Positions 1 to 13,037 are shown, numbered from the stretch's first letter. The stretch is 64,000 nucleotides of DNA from Rheum nobile (GCA_027886185.1 WOAB01000040.1:3658001-3722000), one strand, 5' to 3'. Translations and numbers: made by a program. Notes: generated from the letters alone by a model not told the origin.

Positions 1-611
1 AGAAAGGAAGGAGTACACCTGGTTTTCCGGAGGAAATCTCTCTCAGGATTTAGGGTTGAGTAGGGCAGGCCAACTTCGAGCCCATCCCTCCCTTCAGGAC
101 AACGGACATCAGGGAAATCACAGAGCGATCTCCAATCCGACACGCCACTTTGGATGAACAGATCCTGAGAGCTGGAAGTCCCCCAAGTAGCTAGCGAGCT
201 CATCTGACCATGGCCATACCCATTACGGCCTTCAAAAATCTTCTTCGATCCCGGATCCCACAAAACCCGCAAAAAGGATCTACTGGGAGTGGAAGCGAGG
301 AAACGGGCCACCGGACAAGCAGGGGGTTGAACAGTTTGGGTTAGGAGGGGATTCAGACCTGTTCTGATGGTGAAAGGGGCAATAGTATTCCCAGATTTCT
401 TCCATGAAAGAAGCTTTGCGTAGGTGCAAGACCAGATCTGGATCTGGAGATTTTGAGTGTTGTGGCGAACAAGGTTTTCAATCGAGTCAAGGTCACAATC
501 GGAGGAAAAGGTTTGGAGGATGAGTTTGAGGGGGCGGCGCAACAGCGGCGACCCATTTTCTAGGGTTTCCGAATTCCGGATTGGGAATGTTTTCTCTCTC
601 TTCGTTGTCAT
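1..611 (-). CDS. Unidentified reading frame, N-terminal part, runs off the left edge
   Basis: On the minus strand an ATG at 611 opens a frame with no stop down to base 1, so at least 203 codons are visible and the end is missing. The predicted N-terminus begins MTTKREKTFPIRN. The protein is mixed polar and hydrophobic, with no membrane segment, zinc finger or repeat that I recognise. A shorter overlapping frame (556-353) starts at ATG and ends with a stop; I prefer the longer one because it stays open to the edge. No intron is needed. Upstream lies an AT-rich stretch and then the Tekay-like insertion at 801. It could be a host gene, a transposon ORF or chance. Family unknown. Confidence 0.35.
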   Translation of the reverse strand, partial: MTTKREKTFPIRNSETLENGSPLLRRPLKLILQTFSSDCDLDSIENLVRHNTQNLQIQIWSCTYAKLLSWKKSGNTIAPFTIRTGLNPLLTQTVQPPACPVARFLASTPSRSFLRVLWDPGSKKIFEGRNGYGHGQMSSLATWGTSSSQDLFIQSGVSDWRSLCDFPDVRCPEGRDGLEVGLPYSTLNPERDFLRKTRCTPSF

Positions 612-639
612 AATGTGGAAAAAATTGTTTGTTTTGAAA

Positions 640-800
640 AAACACTTAAGGCTATGTTCGGCGCAGGTTATAGAAGGTTATTAGAGGTTTGTACTATTTA
701 AAACCTATCTTTTTATGTGTTTGGTAGTACAAGATTTTTTAGAAGGTTAAGGTTTTAAGAGGTTTTTGAGGAGGTTAAATAAGAACCTCCTAAGAGAAAG
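640..800. other. Left half of a GGTT-rich stretch split by the Tekay-like insertion
   Basis: This short AT-rich stretch is full of AGAAGGTTA and AAGGTTTT motifs. Very similar motifs resume at 17842 directly after the retrotransposon, so the two halves were once continuous. The resumed half ends near 18095 with AACCT-rich sequence that looks partly inverted relative to this half. It may be a small MITE-like element, but I could not define matching ends. Confidence 0.3.
796..800. repeat. Target-site duplication GAAAG, left copy
   Basis: GAAAG lies immediately before the LTR that starts TGTAAC at 801. It recurs directly after the other LTR at 17842-17846. A perfect 5-bp duplication is what Ty3/gypsy integrase leaves. 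Confidence 0.9.
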
Positions 801-3110
801 TGTAACACTCCCAAATATATATCCTTGAAAGTATTACCACCAGTGACCTTAGACGTTCTGTCCGATGTCACCCAAGGCTTAACTAGTTTATGCAAATCAT
901 AAAACAACAGTTATAATACAAATATCATAACTTTCATTTAGACCGTAGTCTCGGAATTATAACATAATTCCAAATACATCAGAAATACAGCGGAAGTCTT
1001 TGTAAAGTAAATGACATAAAGTATTGATCACAGCGATCACCGCCAAGGATCTCAACCTAGTAAAACTCTTTGAAATCCCAACTGCCTTCGTCGTCGTTTC
1101 TAGCCTTCATCGGAACTGCAGTTTATCTGATGTGTCATATGAGACGGATGACACCAGCCAATCATGCAAGGGAATATAACCGGTTGGTTAGTCTAATGAA
1201 AGACTATGCAAGGGTAAAACAGAAAGTTTCTAAGTAGTCGTATTAGGTTAGACTCATCACTTCTCGAATAAAAGTCAATGACGATAGTCAACCACCATAC
1301 TCCCACAGAAATATATGAAACATTATGATCAAGAGAAGGCTCCAAAAGAACGAGCCTTATCGAAACATATGAAAAGAAGACTCCAACGAATTGAGTCTTA
1401 TCGGAAGTATGACAAATGTTGGGGAACATATAAGTTCACACAAGAGTTTAAAATGACTTGGTGTTTCGGTTCACGACCAACCTCACCGCATAATGCGAAT
1501 TCAGATTGAAAAGAGAACTTTATTCTGACCAAAGTCTAGACGAGGGTTTCCTAACTGCACTACTTCCTAGCTACACTACTCGCCTGAGATATATTAATTG
1601 TGTGCGACAACGGCACTTATCTTATTTAATTCCAAAAACGCGCATCACGTTATAAGCTTTTATCATGATCACCTCGTCCCGAGATGAGAGACCTCTTGGG
1701 AGCAACTCCCGAAATATGTGACACTAGCTAAGTGCACCACCCCTATACTCGGATAGGGGACGGTCATGACCTGCAAGATGGTGTTAGGTTGTCCTAACCA
1801 CCATGGTTATAAAGAAACGACTGGACCTCGCGGGGCCCTAGTAGCGTTCCTACGAATACTCGTGCTAACTAAACAGTTCAAGCACACAATAGTCCACATC
1901 AATGCCCTCAAGGCAATCATCATATATATATATATCTATAATAACGTTGTTCTAGCAGATATACAACCTATTATAATATCATGTTTTAATCACATCATTT
2001 ATCAAAATTGTTCCCAACGAAAACAATAAATCATCCCAAATTAATTAACAATTAAACAATTGATAATCAATATAAATATGGAATGATAAGCAAGAGCGAA
2101 CCGTCACTTGCCTTAGATCAGACGAACGTTCGAACGATGATGGTTTCTGGGTCCGGAACGGGGATAGAACTCGGATTTCATACCCCTACGGAACGACCCA
2201 TAATGAAACCCTAAGTTAGATTCGACAATAAAATATCCGAATCTAAAGAAAGACGAACTAATCGAAGGAACGAAGCCCCGATCGAGACCACAAAGCACAA
2301 AGCCACACCACGAGCCCAGACACACCGCGGGTACGCCGGCCCTGCCGCGGGTACAGTGGCATGACAGTGGCGAGAAGACGACGAGAACTCACCTAGATCG
2401 ACACGTTTGGATTCGATTAGGATGGGCTTCGACTTCCCAATTCCTTGCACTTCCAAACACCACTTGGAGAGTACCTTCTCCTCCTATGGTAGCTCCGGCG
2501 AAAGCTTGAGCTTTCCGGTAACAATGGAGATGAGAGATTTGAGAGGGAGAGAGCTCGAATTGGAGTGCTCCACACAACTCCAGATCTCCTCCTTTTATAG
2601 AGCCCAACAAGCAGCACACAAGCAAGCAGGTGCATCGATCAAGCAGCTGCGTCGCCCGACCAGAATGGACAAGCAGCTCAGTTCAGACGTGATGTCTGAA
2701 GTCCGGCGCTGTAGAGAAGAAATGATGACACCGCGGGGTGCGGTGGCTCCACCGCGGGTGCGGTGAGCTTCCACCTGACCGCCTCAGAAAATGGCCTTCA
2801 CCGCGAGGTGCGGCCACTTGACCGCGGGTGCGGTCAAGGCCAAATTTGGGCCCTTTTGTCCGGGTTAAGTACGGGTACGAGTTTTTAACCCCGGGTTAAA
2901 TATATTCATACTCGGTTAACATATTTGCACCCGAATGAGTATTCGAAGCCCCGAAAATACATCGAATGTATTTTATACCACTCAGGAAAAAATATTACAG
3001 AGATCAAACAAATTACAGAGTGTCTGAACTTCTCTGAAATTAATCCGGTTTGTGATACTGGAGTTAGGAAAATTATCAAAATACTCTTTATTAAAATGAG
3101 GGGTATTACA
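801..3110 (-). repeat. 3' LTR of the Tekay-like element (left copy)
   Basis: This 2310-bp repeat matches 15535-17841 along its whole length with scattered differences of a few percent by eye. On the plus strand it starts TGTAAC and ends ATTACA, so it has TG...CA ends. Within it, 2300-2360 and 2728-2840 hold several CCGCGGGTGCGGT-type GC-rich motifs that also occur in two other LTR families of this window. Short ORFs within it are duplicated in the other LTR and are not considered genes. Confidence 0.92.
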
Positions 3111-3126
3111 TCACCTCCCCCTTAAA
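3111..3126 (-). other. Polypurine tract of the Tekay-like element
   Basis: Read on the minus strand, the bases just before the left LTR are TTTTAAGGGGGAGGTGA. This G-rich purine run is the expected plus-strand primer site, and it shows that the left LTR is the 3' LTR. Confidence 0.8.
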
Positions 3127-3217
3127 AGAAGTTTCGACCCGAAACTTGGCCGAATAACTTTAAAAAAAAAGCGAGGCGTTACAACACTACCCCCTTAAAA
3201 AGGTTTCGACCGTGAAA

Positions 3218-6200
3218 CTAGGCCGAAAACAGCTCGGGAAAGCGTCTAAGCATATCCTCCTCTGTCTCCCAGGTTTCCCAAGTAACATCTTCAGTTCCTG
3301 ACTTGGACCACAAAATCTGTACCAATGGTACCACCTTGTTCCGTAACTGCTTCTCACGGCGTTCGAGGATACGCACTGGTATCTCCTCGTAGGTACCATT
3401 TGTCTGAATCTCAATGTCTTCATAACTCAGCACATGAGACTCATCTGGCATGTACTTCCGTAACAAGGATACGTGGAACACGTTATGTACTGGATGTGCC
3501 GATGGCGGCAATGCCAAACGATATGCTAGAGATCCCACTCTGTCAAGGATCTCAAATGGTCCCACATAGCGAGGGTTAAGCTTCCCATGATTACCGAATC
3601 TAAACACACCCTTTGATGGCGATACTCTGACAAACACTTTGTCACCAACCTCAAACTCGACATTCCAACGCTTCAGATCTGCATAAGACTTTTGTCGACT
3701 CTGAACTGTCAACATCCTTTGTCTTATCAAAGCAATGTCCGAGGCAGTCCTTTTGACTAATTCCGGTCCGAGCAGAACCTTGTTGGCATTCTCATCCCAA
3801 CAAATTGGAGATCTGTATCTTCGACCGTATAAAGCCTCGAATGGAGCCATCTTTATGGTAGCATGCCAACTGTTGTTATACGTGAACTCAATCAGACTCA
3901 GGCTGTTCTCCCAGCTAGTCGGACGATCGAGTGTACAAGCTCTTAGCATATCTTCCAAGGTCTGGATGGTCCTCTCAGACTGTCCATCCGTCTGAGGATG
4001 AAACGCAGTACTGAACCTCAACTCGGTTCCCATGGCTTTGTGGAGTTCTTTCCAGAATCTCGACATGAATCTGCCATCACGATCCGATACAATGGTCTTT
4101 GGAGTATCATACAAACGGACAATCTCGTGTAGGAACACTTCTGATAGCTTTTGGGTTCCCCATGCTGACTTGATAGCCACAAAGTGAGAACTCTTCGTGA
4201 GCCTGTCAATGATTACCCATATAGCATCCTTTTGACTTTGAGTCTTTGGCAGCCCCGTGAAGAAATCCATAGCAATATCCTCCTATTTCCATTCTGGCAC
4301 TGGAAGAGGTAGCAACTCACCACCTGGTCTGCGGTGTTCTATCTTGACCTTCTGACAAGTCAAGCATTTTGCCACAAACTCTGCTATATCCCACTTCATG
4401 TTGGGCCACCAGAATTTCTTTTTGAGGTCCTTGTACATCTTGCTAGAGCCTGGATGTACAGAATAAGCTGACGAATGGGCCTCCTTCATCACCAACTGGC
4501 GAAGGCCATCAACGTCAGGCACACAGATCCGGTCCTGAAACCAGAGCGATCCATCTTCCTGAATCACGAAACCGGGAGCTTTCCCGTCCATAACTTCACT
4601 GCTTAGCTTCACCAAAACCACGTCATCAACCTGATTCTCCCTGATTTGATCAAGTAGAGTAGCCTGAATTTCAAGCATACTCAAGTATCCACGACGCTGA
4701 TCGTATAAGACTTCAATTTCGCACAATCCTTGGTTCAACTTGGTCTGAGCAGTAAGTAGAGCCACTACAGTCTCGTGCGGCGTCTTCCGGCTCAATGAAT
4801 CGGCTACTACATTAGCCTTGCTCGGATGATACAGTAATTCGATGTCGTAGTCTTTGAGTAGCTCTAACCAGCGACGTTGTCTCATATTCAACTCCTTCTG
4901 AGTGAACACATACTTGAGACTCTTGTGATCGGTGAAGACTTGGCACCTTACACCATAGAGATAGTGTCTCCAAATCTTCAGCGCAAACACTATAACTGCT
5001 AGTTCTAGATCATGCGTCGGATAGTTTGCTTCATAGGTTTTCAATTGTCTAGATCCGTATGCAATCACTCTGCCTCTCTGCATCAATACACATCCCAAAC
5101 CACACTTCGAAGCATCACTATAGACCACATAACCATCAATCCCTTCCGATAGCGCTAATACTGGTGCGAAGGTCAGACATTGCTTCAGCTTTTGAAAAAT
5201 GGCCTCGCACTTGTCATCCCAGACAAACTTCTTATGGACTTTGTGGAGCAAACCGGTCATAGGTAGAGCGATCTTAGAAAATCATTCCACGAACCGTCTA
5301 TAATATCCAGCGAGTCCTAGAAAACTGCACACCTCTTTCACATTCTGGGGCCGCTTCCAATTGGCTACCGCTTCAATCTTCTGGGGATCAACCATAATCC
5401 CATTCTCATTGATCACATGACCTAAGAAAGCCACTTCCTTGATCCAAAAGTCACACTTAGACAATTTTGCGTACAACTAATTTTGTCTAAGGACTGACAA
5501 GGTAATCCGAAGATGTTCCTCATGAGCTTCCACGCTCGGGAAATAGATCAAAATGTCGTCGATGAAGACCACCACGAACTTATCCAGGTAATGGTGAAAA
5601 CATTGATGCATGGGATCCATAAAGACCGCTGGAGCATTAGTAAGTCCAAATGGCATGACTACGAACTCGTAGTGACCATATCTCGTCTGGAATGCAGTCC
5701 TCGGAATATCTTCCTCACGAATCCTGAGCTGATGGTAACCATACCTCAGATCGATTTTGGAAAAGACTTTGGCTCCCTGCAGTTGATCCAACAGATCATC
5801 AATCTTTGGCAACGGATACTTATTCTTGATCGTGACTTTATTCAACTCACGATAGTCGATACAAAGTCGAAACGATCCATCCTTCTTCTTGACGAACAAG
5901 ACCGGAGCACCCCAAGGCGATGCAATCGGCCTTATATAGCCTTTCTCAAGAAGATCCTCGAGTTGCTTCTTCAACTCTTGCATCTCAACAGGAGCCATCC
6001 GGTACGGTGCTTTAGAAATCGGCGCGGTACCCGGCTCGAGATCAATGGTAAACTCTACGTCACGATACGGGGGTAAACCAGGAATCTCCTCCGGAAAGAT
6101 GTCTGGAAACTCACAAACGACCGGAATATCGGGAACTGGAGGTTCATCTTTCTTGGGCTCATCCAGATAACACAGGTACCCGACACAACCTTGTCGAAGT

Positions 6201-6583
6201 AGCTTAAATGCAGTCATCGCATTGATAAGCCTGCCGTTATCAGCGTCATCACGACCCTTAAACTTGCATACATACTGGCCCCCAGATGACACCGTCACCG
6301 TCCTTGAGCTAAAATCGATTACCGCCCTATGACGCGTCAGCCAATCCATGCCGAGAATAATGTCGTATGGAGTCATGGTTATACAGATCAAATCTGCTTT
6401 GAACTTCTTACCCTGAATGGTAATTGGAAATTCTGACAGACGCTTGGTGCCCACTAAATGCTCACCGTTAGGAAGATTCACAACGAAAGGTTCACAAACC
6501 TCGTTGCATACTAAGCCTAACTTACTAACAAAATTTTCCGAAATGAAAGAATGAGTAGCACCCGAATCAAACAGTATACACAC
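3218..6583 (-). pseudogene. Broken pol of the Tekay-like element: protease, reverse transcriptase, RNase H, integrase, chromodomain
   Basis: One minus-strand frame runs from 6583 to 3218 and is interrupted by three in-frame stops near 5477, 5282 and 4283. In order it shows the protease motif FDSGATHSF, an RT with the active-site FIDDIL (YxDD variant), RNase H starting VYSDASKCGLG, the integrase HHCC zinc region ending CLTCQKVK, the DDE core with MDFFTGLP, VSDRDGRF and QTDGQSE, and a tail with EEIPVRILERREKQLR typical of the chromovirus chromodomain. Normally these are one polyprotein that makes and integrates the DNA copy. The stop near 4283 falls where relatives have Trp, which fits decay of methylated cytosines. 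A one-base loss near 6650 also separates this frame from gag. Confidence 0.9.
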
Positions 6584-7953
6584 AGAAGTAGAATGAAGGT
6601 ATAGAGTACCTTGAGCAATTGAAGCATTGGGTCCATCAGCCTCACGCTCTCGTAAAGGCGTTGACCCTGACCTCCAAAAGCAACTGGGGCTTTCCCCTTG
6701 TTCTGTGCAATTGTCTGCATCGAAGGACTAGGAGCTTCCACTGGTTTAAACCTGGGTCGATTGTTCTGACTAACAGACCCCTGCTGTGATTCAGCTCCTT
6801 TTTGCCTTCCATGCAGACAGAATTTCTGCACGTGCCCTTCATTTCCACAGCCGAAGCATGTCTTCATTTCCTTCAGACACGCATTGCTTTTGTGTCCTGA
6901 TGCACCACAATTGTAACATTGAATCGGATTCTTGCCTTGACCCGGTTGCTGCGTAGACCTTCCATGAGTCATATCCATCTTTGCTTTGCTAGACTTAGCA
7001 AAATTAGACGGTGGCGCAGTACGCTTGAATCCACTTGCCTGAGGTTGATTCTGCATTGACCTCTAGCGATTACGTTTCTTTGTTGACTCCTCCAGAGTCA
7101 CCTCCAACTTGTAAGCAGCGTCCACGTATTACTCCAAAGTAGAGCATCTGTGACGTACCATCAGTGACTTAATATCTGGATTCATCCACTCGTGGAAATA
7201 CCAGATCTTTTGCTCCTCGCCGGACACCTCCGGTCCAGCATACTGCAATAGATGATTGAACTTGGCCGCAAGCTCAGTCACTTTCAAACCATCCATCCTT
7301 GGATATAGAAACTCCTTGTGTTTTTCTTCCCTCATAGCTCGGGAAAAGAAACGATCGGTCATCTTGGCTTTGAACATCCCCCAGTTCAAACCGGGGTGAT
7401 CGGCTAGACCGGTACCTTCCCACCACTCACTAGTTACTTCGTCCAGCTGTAAGGAAGCAATGTGCACTTTCTCAGCTTCAGTGCACTCAACATTGCGGAA
7501 TAGTCGCTCCATGTGTGAGAACCAATGTGCCACCCTGACTGGCTCTCCTTTCCCATCATAACAGTCGGGCCTCATAGAGCTAATGGCCTTCAGTGCTCGG
7601 CCATGATTGCCTCTGTTCTTGACTGCTTCTTCATGAGGTACATGAACAGCTGGCTCTTCAAATCTAGGAACCGTTGTAGGAATTGGCACAGCTTGTGCCT
7701 GAGGCGCGTTTGGTTGCATAATATCGGTGAATGCTTGCATTACAATTCCCCGAATAGCTTCCACTGCTGCAGCATCGAATATCACTGGAGTGTTGACTTG
7801 AGCTTGGTCACTGCCCCCTGGATTATTGTTGGAAACAGACTCGTGTTCCTCCACAGGGTTCGCGACATTCCTCACGTTTGGTCTGGGGTCGTTGCTTGGC
7901 CCAGCACCAGTACAAATGGTATTCCTTGTGTTCACCATCTGTTTACCGATCAA
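6517..7953 (-). pseudogene. Broken gag of the Tekay-like element
   Basis: Gag starts at an ATG near 7953 or the second Met six codons on (MVNTRN). The first part (7953-7129) has the retrotransposon Gag fold with RVAHWFSHMERLF and SEWWEG. Two nonsense codons follow between 7128 and 7057, where the sister element at 51719 reads Gln. The frame then continues through two CCHC knuckles, CYNCGASGHKSNAC and CFGCGNEGHVQKFC, around 6950-6810. A single-base deletion near 6650, judged against the sister copy, shifts it out of frame with the protease. Gag would form the particle that packages element RNA; this copy cannot make a full protein. Confidence 0.88.
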
Positions 7954-8183
7954 ATTCCAAGTATTTTATGACGTTAATATTATTCCAATATACTCAACGT
8001 AATAAAAATCAACTCAGAATAGATCAACTTGGTAATTTTCATAGATGAACTCAAACCGAGTTACAAGCTTCTACAAAAGGAATCTCCCGAGCGACGGGAC
8101 AAAATTGCTCGGAGATTATTGTACTTAACAAAACAACACTGAAATACTAGAAAAGAAACTGCTACAATCAATATCGGCCCTTA

Positions 8184-8431
8184 TCAAGGTTCCCTGAAGC
8201 GCTTCCTATAAGGCAAACTTCCCATACAAGGATTCTTCGAACGGGGTTCACCATCAGAGTCTGGCGATTGACTTCTTACCCTGCTCAGCCCTGGAGTACA
8301 CGACTCATTCCTTAGTCTTGGTGTCCTCGGCCTTATCCTCGGTGTGGGAACACACTGATCAGTCTCATCTGAATCTCCTGGTCTTACACTTCTTCGAGTA
8401 TGCTCAACCGCATCATCCATATAGTGGTGCT
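8184..8431 (-). pseudogene. Distal part of the extra acidic ORF, separated by the nested insertion
   Basis: This frame, from the insertion junction at 8431 to a stop at 8184, continues the ORF that begins at 15301; the Athila-like element 8432-14629 splits them. The frame is preserved across the junction once one copy of the 5-bp duplication is discounted. The segment is rich in Arg, Pro and Ser, unlike the acidic first part. Function is unknown. Confidence 0.7.
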
Positions 8432-10002
8432 TGATAAGGCGTTGTCGTGACACCTAAACAAAATAATCCTAACAAACCTAAACAAGTAGTAGAGGCAAGC
8501 AAGGGTCGATCCCACAGGGAGGAAGTGATCTTTCTAAGTGTTTATAAGCATGCAAAGTAACAAGAAATGGGGGTTTTGATTATCAAGCAAAGAGTAAAGT
8601 AAACAGGTTTAGTTGACTTGAGAATATGAATGGGGAAAGTAGTTCCACTAGAACGAGATCCACAATACAGAGATATAAGTTGATCACTGAAATCTATTCA
8701 ATCCAAGTTCTTTTCACTATTCTTATGGTTGTTCCCACCCTGATCTTAAATACTATTGATTCTCATAGTTGTCAATAGACTTATTACTATGCCAATGGTA
8801 AAGCACCTCCGATTCTCATAGTTGTCGGTGTACTTTACCACCAACAAAGCAATAGCAATGCACACAAGGATATAGGATATATGCAAATAGAAAGACGTAT
8901 TAATACTCGCATGCAACTGATTCTCACTCACAATTGTACGCTCGAAACCCCTATACGCACAATTGTGTTTGCTACTAGATATGCACTCAGAACCCCTATA
9001 TGCAATCCTAACAGTTGATAAATATTACTCAACCTAGCTGGTCAGACTATGAAGAACAATGATAAATCAATAATCAATATAACCAAGAGAATCAAACCAA
9101 CACACATAAGAATAAGAACAAGGAATAGAAATCTCACAACCGAATCAACTGTATTGCTTCAAACGTCTAGCAGAACAAAGGTGTTTAGCTCTCCATGGGT
9201 TGAAAACCCTGGAGGTAGAATGAAAAACGAACTCTAAAACTAAATTATCGTCTTGCAACTAGGTTAACAAAAAGAGTATTTAACCTAAATCCTAGAAGTG
9301 ATAAAAATAATAAAAGGAAATAATAATAAAATAAAATAGGAAAGTAAACAAATCAAACTGGGAATTAATCCCGTAATCCGGAAATTCTCTTCTCGCAAGC
9401 ATCACGCCAGCAACTCCTTCTCTTGGCCCAACTCATTCCAAGCAGCAAATCATCTTCGGCCCAACAAATGCAGCGCGCGGCCCAAATCCTTCCTTCATCA
9501 GCTCGCTGACGTCAACTCTGCATCATCTTCCAATTCTCCCACTTTCCTTTACTCCGCTTCTTCTCGCGCGCGAGGCTTCAACTTTCTTCACGTGGGCCTT
9601 TCTTCAACTTGGGCCTAATTCATCTTCACGGCCCATCTTCTATTTAATTCCAGCATCAGCACACGGCATAATTAATTGCTTCGTTCAGCATATTGGCCGC
9701 GGGGCGGCACCTTTCTCTGAGACCCACCGCCGGGTCGCGGTGGCTCTGGCGCGGGGCGGTAACTTTTGCCCGCCTTCTCTTTCTCTTCTACTCTTTATTG
9801 TGGTTCCTTCATAGATTTTCAACGTCTCCTCAGGTGGTCAACTCCTCTTCCTCTGGATGTCTTCAATTAGCTCCTACAGACCACCAAAACCACACTTCTC
9901 TGCTCCAACTCCATAATCTCCAATTGTGCATAAAATCCAACCAAATGGCGCCTCAAACCTGTTAATAATCCTTAGATATGTGCTACAAAATAGCACTTAT
10001 CA
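8432..10002 (-). repeat. 3' LTR of the Athila-like element (left copy)
   Basis: This 1571-bp repeat has the same length as 13059-14629, with roughly 2 percent differences by eye, so the insertion is fairly recent. Near 9697-9765 it has GC-rich CCGCGGGGCGG and CGCCGGGTCGCGGTGG motifs. No convincing gene is present. Confidence 0.92.
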
Positions 10003-10014
10003 AATCCCCCATGC
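10003..10014 (-). other. Polypurine tract of the Athila-like element
   Basis: On the minus strand GCATGGGGGATT directly precedes the left LTR. This is the expected position and composition for plus-strand priming. Confidence 0.65.
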
Positions 10015-11395
10015 TTAAACCTTGCTCGTCCGCGAGTAAGCTAAAGTCAACCTACTCCTCCAATTCAATCCCCAAGGCTTCAGGAAGCATAGACAACTCA
10101 ACCATCCAAGAATCATACCCAATAATAAACTCTAGGCAGCCATACAAATAAGCTCAGCACAACAGACTACAACATATAATCAACAAATCTCAACACCCAC
10201 ACATCCAAGCTAAAAGGAAAGTAGAGTACTTCCCCCAAGCTTATCCCAAACACCATAGAGTGAATAAAAAAAACTAATCCTATCTCCATCTATCTTCTTA
10301 TCTCTCCAGAGTGACCTACCCGAATCCTCCTTATAACTCCTCTTCTTATGACGCCTCACCAAGAATAATGAGAAATCCTAAAATCACTCTTCTTCTTTTC
10401 GCTCATTTTGCCAAGGCGCCCTTTCGGGTTTTCACCAAGCCACTCATTTTATTTTCCAATAGATGTACTCACATAAGCTCACGTCACTCTTGACCACATA
10501 TTACCCCAGCCTAATGCTGGTCCAAGCCACCTGCTTATTATCTAGGCCGCCCTTTCGGGTTTTCGACATATCCCAGGATTTTCAAATGTATGCCTTTTTT
10601 CAATTTTTTTTGGCTTTTTCTATTTATATTCATTTTTCTCCTCAACGACGTAGCAAGTATAGAACTCTCCCCCATGCTTAAACGTTGCATTGTCCTCAAT
10701 GTAATGAAAGACAAAAGAATAGAAGCAGAGGGAAAAGCAAAAAATAACTCACAAACGTCGTCAAGCTGCTTGGACACTTCCGTTGTTGCTGGCGGTCTTC
10801 TCAATAAATGCCCAGGTCTCTGGTGGTGGGCGGGTGTCTTCATCAACTCTGTAATCTTCTCCTACCGTGCAAGCAAAGGGAACCACTTTGGTGAATAGTG
10901 GTATAGCAATGATAGTAGGGTTGCACGGCCTTCTAGGAACACATGGTGGAGCCCAGATGTAATCATGGTGGGGGCTCTAGTGTTCCTCCTCCTCAGCTGT
11001 CAATTGTAGGGCCATCATCGTTGTCAAATAATGTGTGGGGCGAATGTCTCCTCCTTGACAACATGATGCGCACCATCTCCATGGGGAACTCTGGACAGCT
11101 GGCCTTCGGTAGAACTTTTTTTTTTCTGGTTTTTTTTTTTGCCCCCCGTTTAAGGTTTTTTCGGGGGGTGACTTAGTGCAGGAAAGGAAGAGACTTACAT
11201 TGGTGTGGAAACACCTTCTTCAATAGGCATGGGTCTCTTCCCTGCAGGTTAGTCGGAAACAAAAACAAGGACAAAAACAAAGCAAAAACAAAGCAAAACT
11301 AATGCAGGAAATAAAGAAAGTAAAACATACATCGGGTTGCCTCCCGGACAGCGCCTTAGTTATTTTCATGGCTTGACATCCTACTCCAAACTCTC
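10015..11395. other. Non-coding 3' interior of the Athila-like element
   Basis: No reading frame of note is found. The stretch holds two CGCCCTTTCGGGTTTTC copies (about 10419 and 10549), poly-T tracts near 11110-11165 and a second CCCCCATGCTTAAAC motif like the polypurine tract (about 10668-10682). The pol region that a complete Athila would have here has been lost. Confidence 0.6.
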
Positions 11396-12917
11396 AACTT
11401 GGGTTGCTCAAAGCAACTGAACACCTGGGATCTATATCAGGGGGATGCCTCTTTGTATACTCCCTATTGAGCCTTTCCCCCATGCTTGTGCACTTCATGA
11501 TGGTTGGACCGCTGTTCATATCTATGAATGCACTTGCCATCTTTAGAAACGGTCTACCAAGCATCTTAGGGGCTTCATGTGTATCTTACCCCGTATCCAG
11601 CATATAAAAATTTACCACTTGAATCAAGGCTTCCTTCTTGTGCTTCCCCTTCGGCTTCTTCTTGATCGTGCCCAACACCTTTAACATTTCCTTGCAGCGA
11701 GGGGTGCTGTCTGCCAAATGGACCAAAGGGATGGTTGTCTTGCAGCTACTGAAGGTGTCAAATAAGCCTTTGTCATTCTCCACCTTTTGGGTGTCCTTCA
11801 TAGCTTCAGGGAAGGGTGTATCGGGATGCGATGCGACGAGCGGGAAGGAGTTGAGACGCACAAACTCATCATAGGTAGCCTCCAGAGGGTTGGGGACTGC
11901 CGGGGTGTTTTCGAGAGGAATGGTTGTCTCTGGCGTATTTTCGCGATCACGGCACTCCTCCTCATCGTCGCTCCACTCCTCCTCTCCAAAGAAGTTCTCC
12001 TCCTCAGTCAGCCACTCTGGACGATGATAAGGATCAACCCAAACCTCATCAGCATAAATAGAATTTTGGACGTCGGTTCGCGGTGAGATATCACTAGGAG
12101 GCACTCCGTCCACCGCGGGGCGGTAGTCATCACCGTGAGGCGCTGGACTCACCGCGGGGCGGTGTACTTGGCCGCGGGGCGGCGAGGTCATGGTGGGGTT
12201 ACTGAGGTTCACCGCCGGGTCGTGGTGGGAAGCACCGCGGGGCGGTAGGAGTCTCCCATCTTCAATTTCAACTTTATCAGTGCCGTTTTCGCCCTTGATC
12301 ACCTTCTCTTCGTGGGATACCTCTATACTCTCCTGGACCTCCTTCTTCATGACCTTACTGGTCCCAATCTCAGCCTCTTGTGTATTTTCTGCTGCATGGA
12401 CTTGTGATTGTGCTGACTTCGACTCAAGCAACGCTTTACTCAGCTGGTTAACTTGGCTTTGGAGACTGGAAATCGCCTCTTGTTGTTGTTGGACACTCTG
12501 AGCCATGGTTGCTTGCAGTGAGGACACGTTCTGGTCCATGGTTGTATGCATTGAGATCACATTCTGGGCCACAGTTGCTATACTTTGCATCAGAGTTCTG
12601 AGTACATCAGCATTGGGTGCAGGCGAGCACTGTGGTTGATTTCCATATGGAACTGGGTTATAGTGCTCCCTCCACCCTGAGCTGTAAGTGTCCGGATATG
12701 GCTCCTGTTTCGGTCCCTGCGAGTTCAGACCTCGACGTGCATTTACTGCTGCTCTGAATGCGGGAAGTCCTGGACAATCGTCAGTGGTGTACAGCGCATC
12801 GCGACAGATTCTGCAGGCACTAGCTGGCCTTGCTGCACTGGGAGTTGGGACGTATCCCCTCTCTGGAGAGAAAGAGCAAGGGTATGAGTTATCGCGCGGC
12901 TCTCCCCAGAAATCCAT
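11396..12917 (-). pseudogene. Gag-like protein and remnant protease region of the Athila-like element
   Basis: I prefer the ATG at 12917 (MDFWGEPRDN) over the upstream frame start at 13016, because the extra residues are hydrophobic leader-like and lie next to the primer site. The protein has a short Cys-rich segment CRICRDALYTTDDCP, a Gln/Ser-rich heptad-like stretch suggesting a coiled coil, then an acidic region. The block 12105-12245 encodes PPRG- and RPAV-containing repeats from CCGCGGGGCGG DNA motifs. A TAA at 11586 stops it after MLDTG. The same frame then continues to about 11396 with LGRPFLKMASAFID, like the end of the Athila protease region. The N-terminal gag core looks missing, and no pol follows. 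Confidence 0.7.
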
Positions 12918-13037
12918 ATCTGTGACAAAAATCAAAAAGGAAAAACAAAAGTCAGTAGCACAGGTGTGGACCGTAAGATAGGTCCACACCAAAGTAACAC
13001 GCACACGAACAAACACAAAGAAAGATCAAATCTTGCC

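Noticed and set aside
2407..2766. 119-codon ORF, also at 17138-17497
   Set aside because: Inside the Tekay-like LTRs and duplicated with them; no family signal.
5513..6076. 187-codon plus-strand ORF
   Set aside because: Antisense shadow of the Tekay-like protease-RT frame.
8746..9237. Small frames in the Athila-like LTR (also at 13373-13864)
   Set aside because: Present twice because of the LTR pair, no conserved domain.
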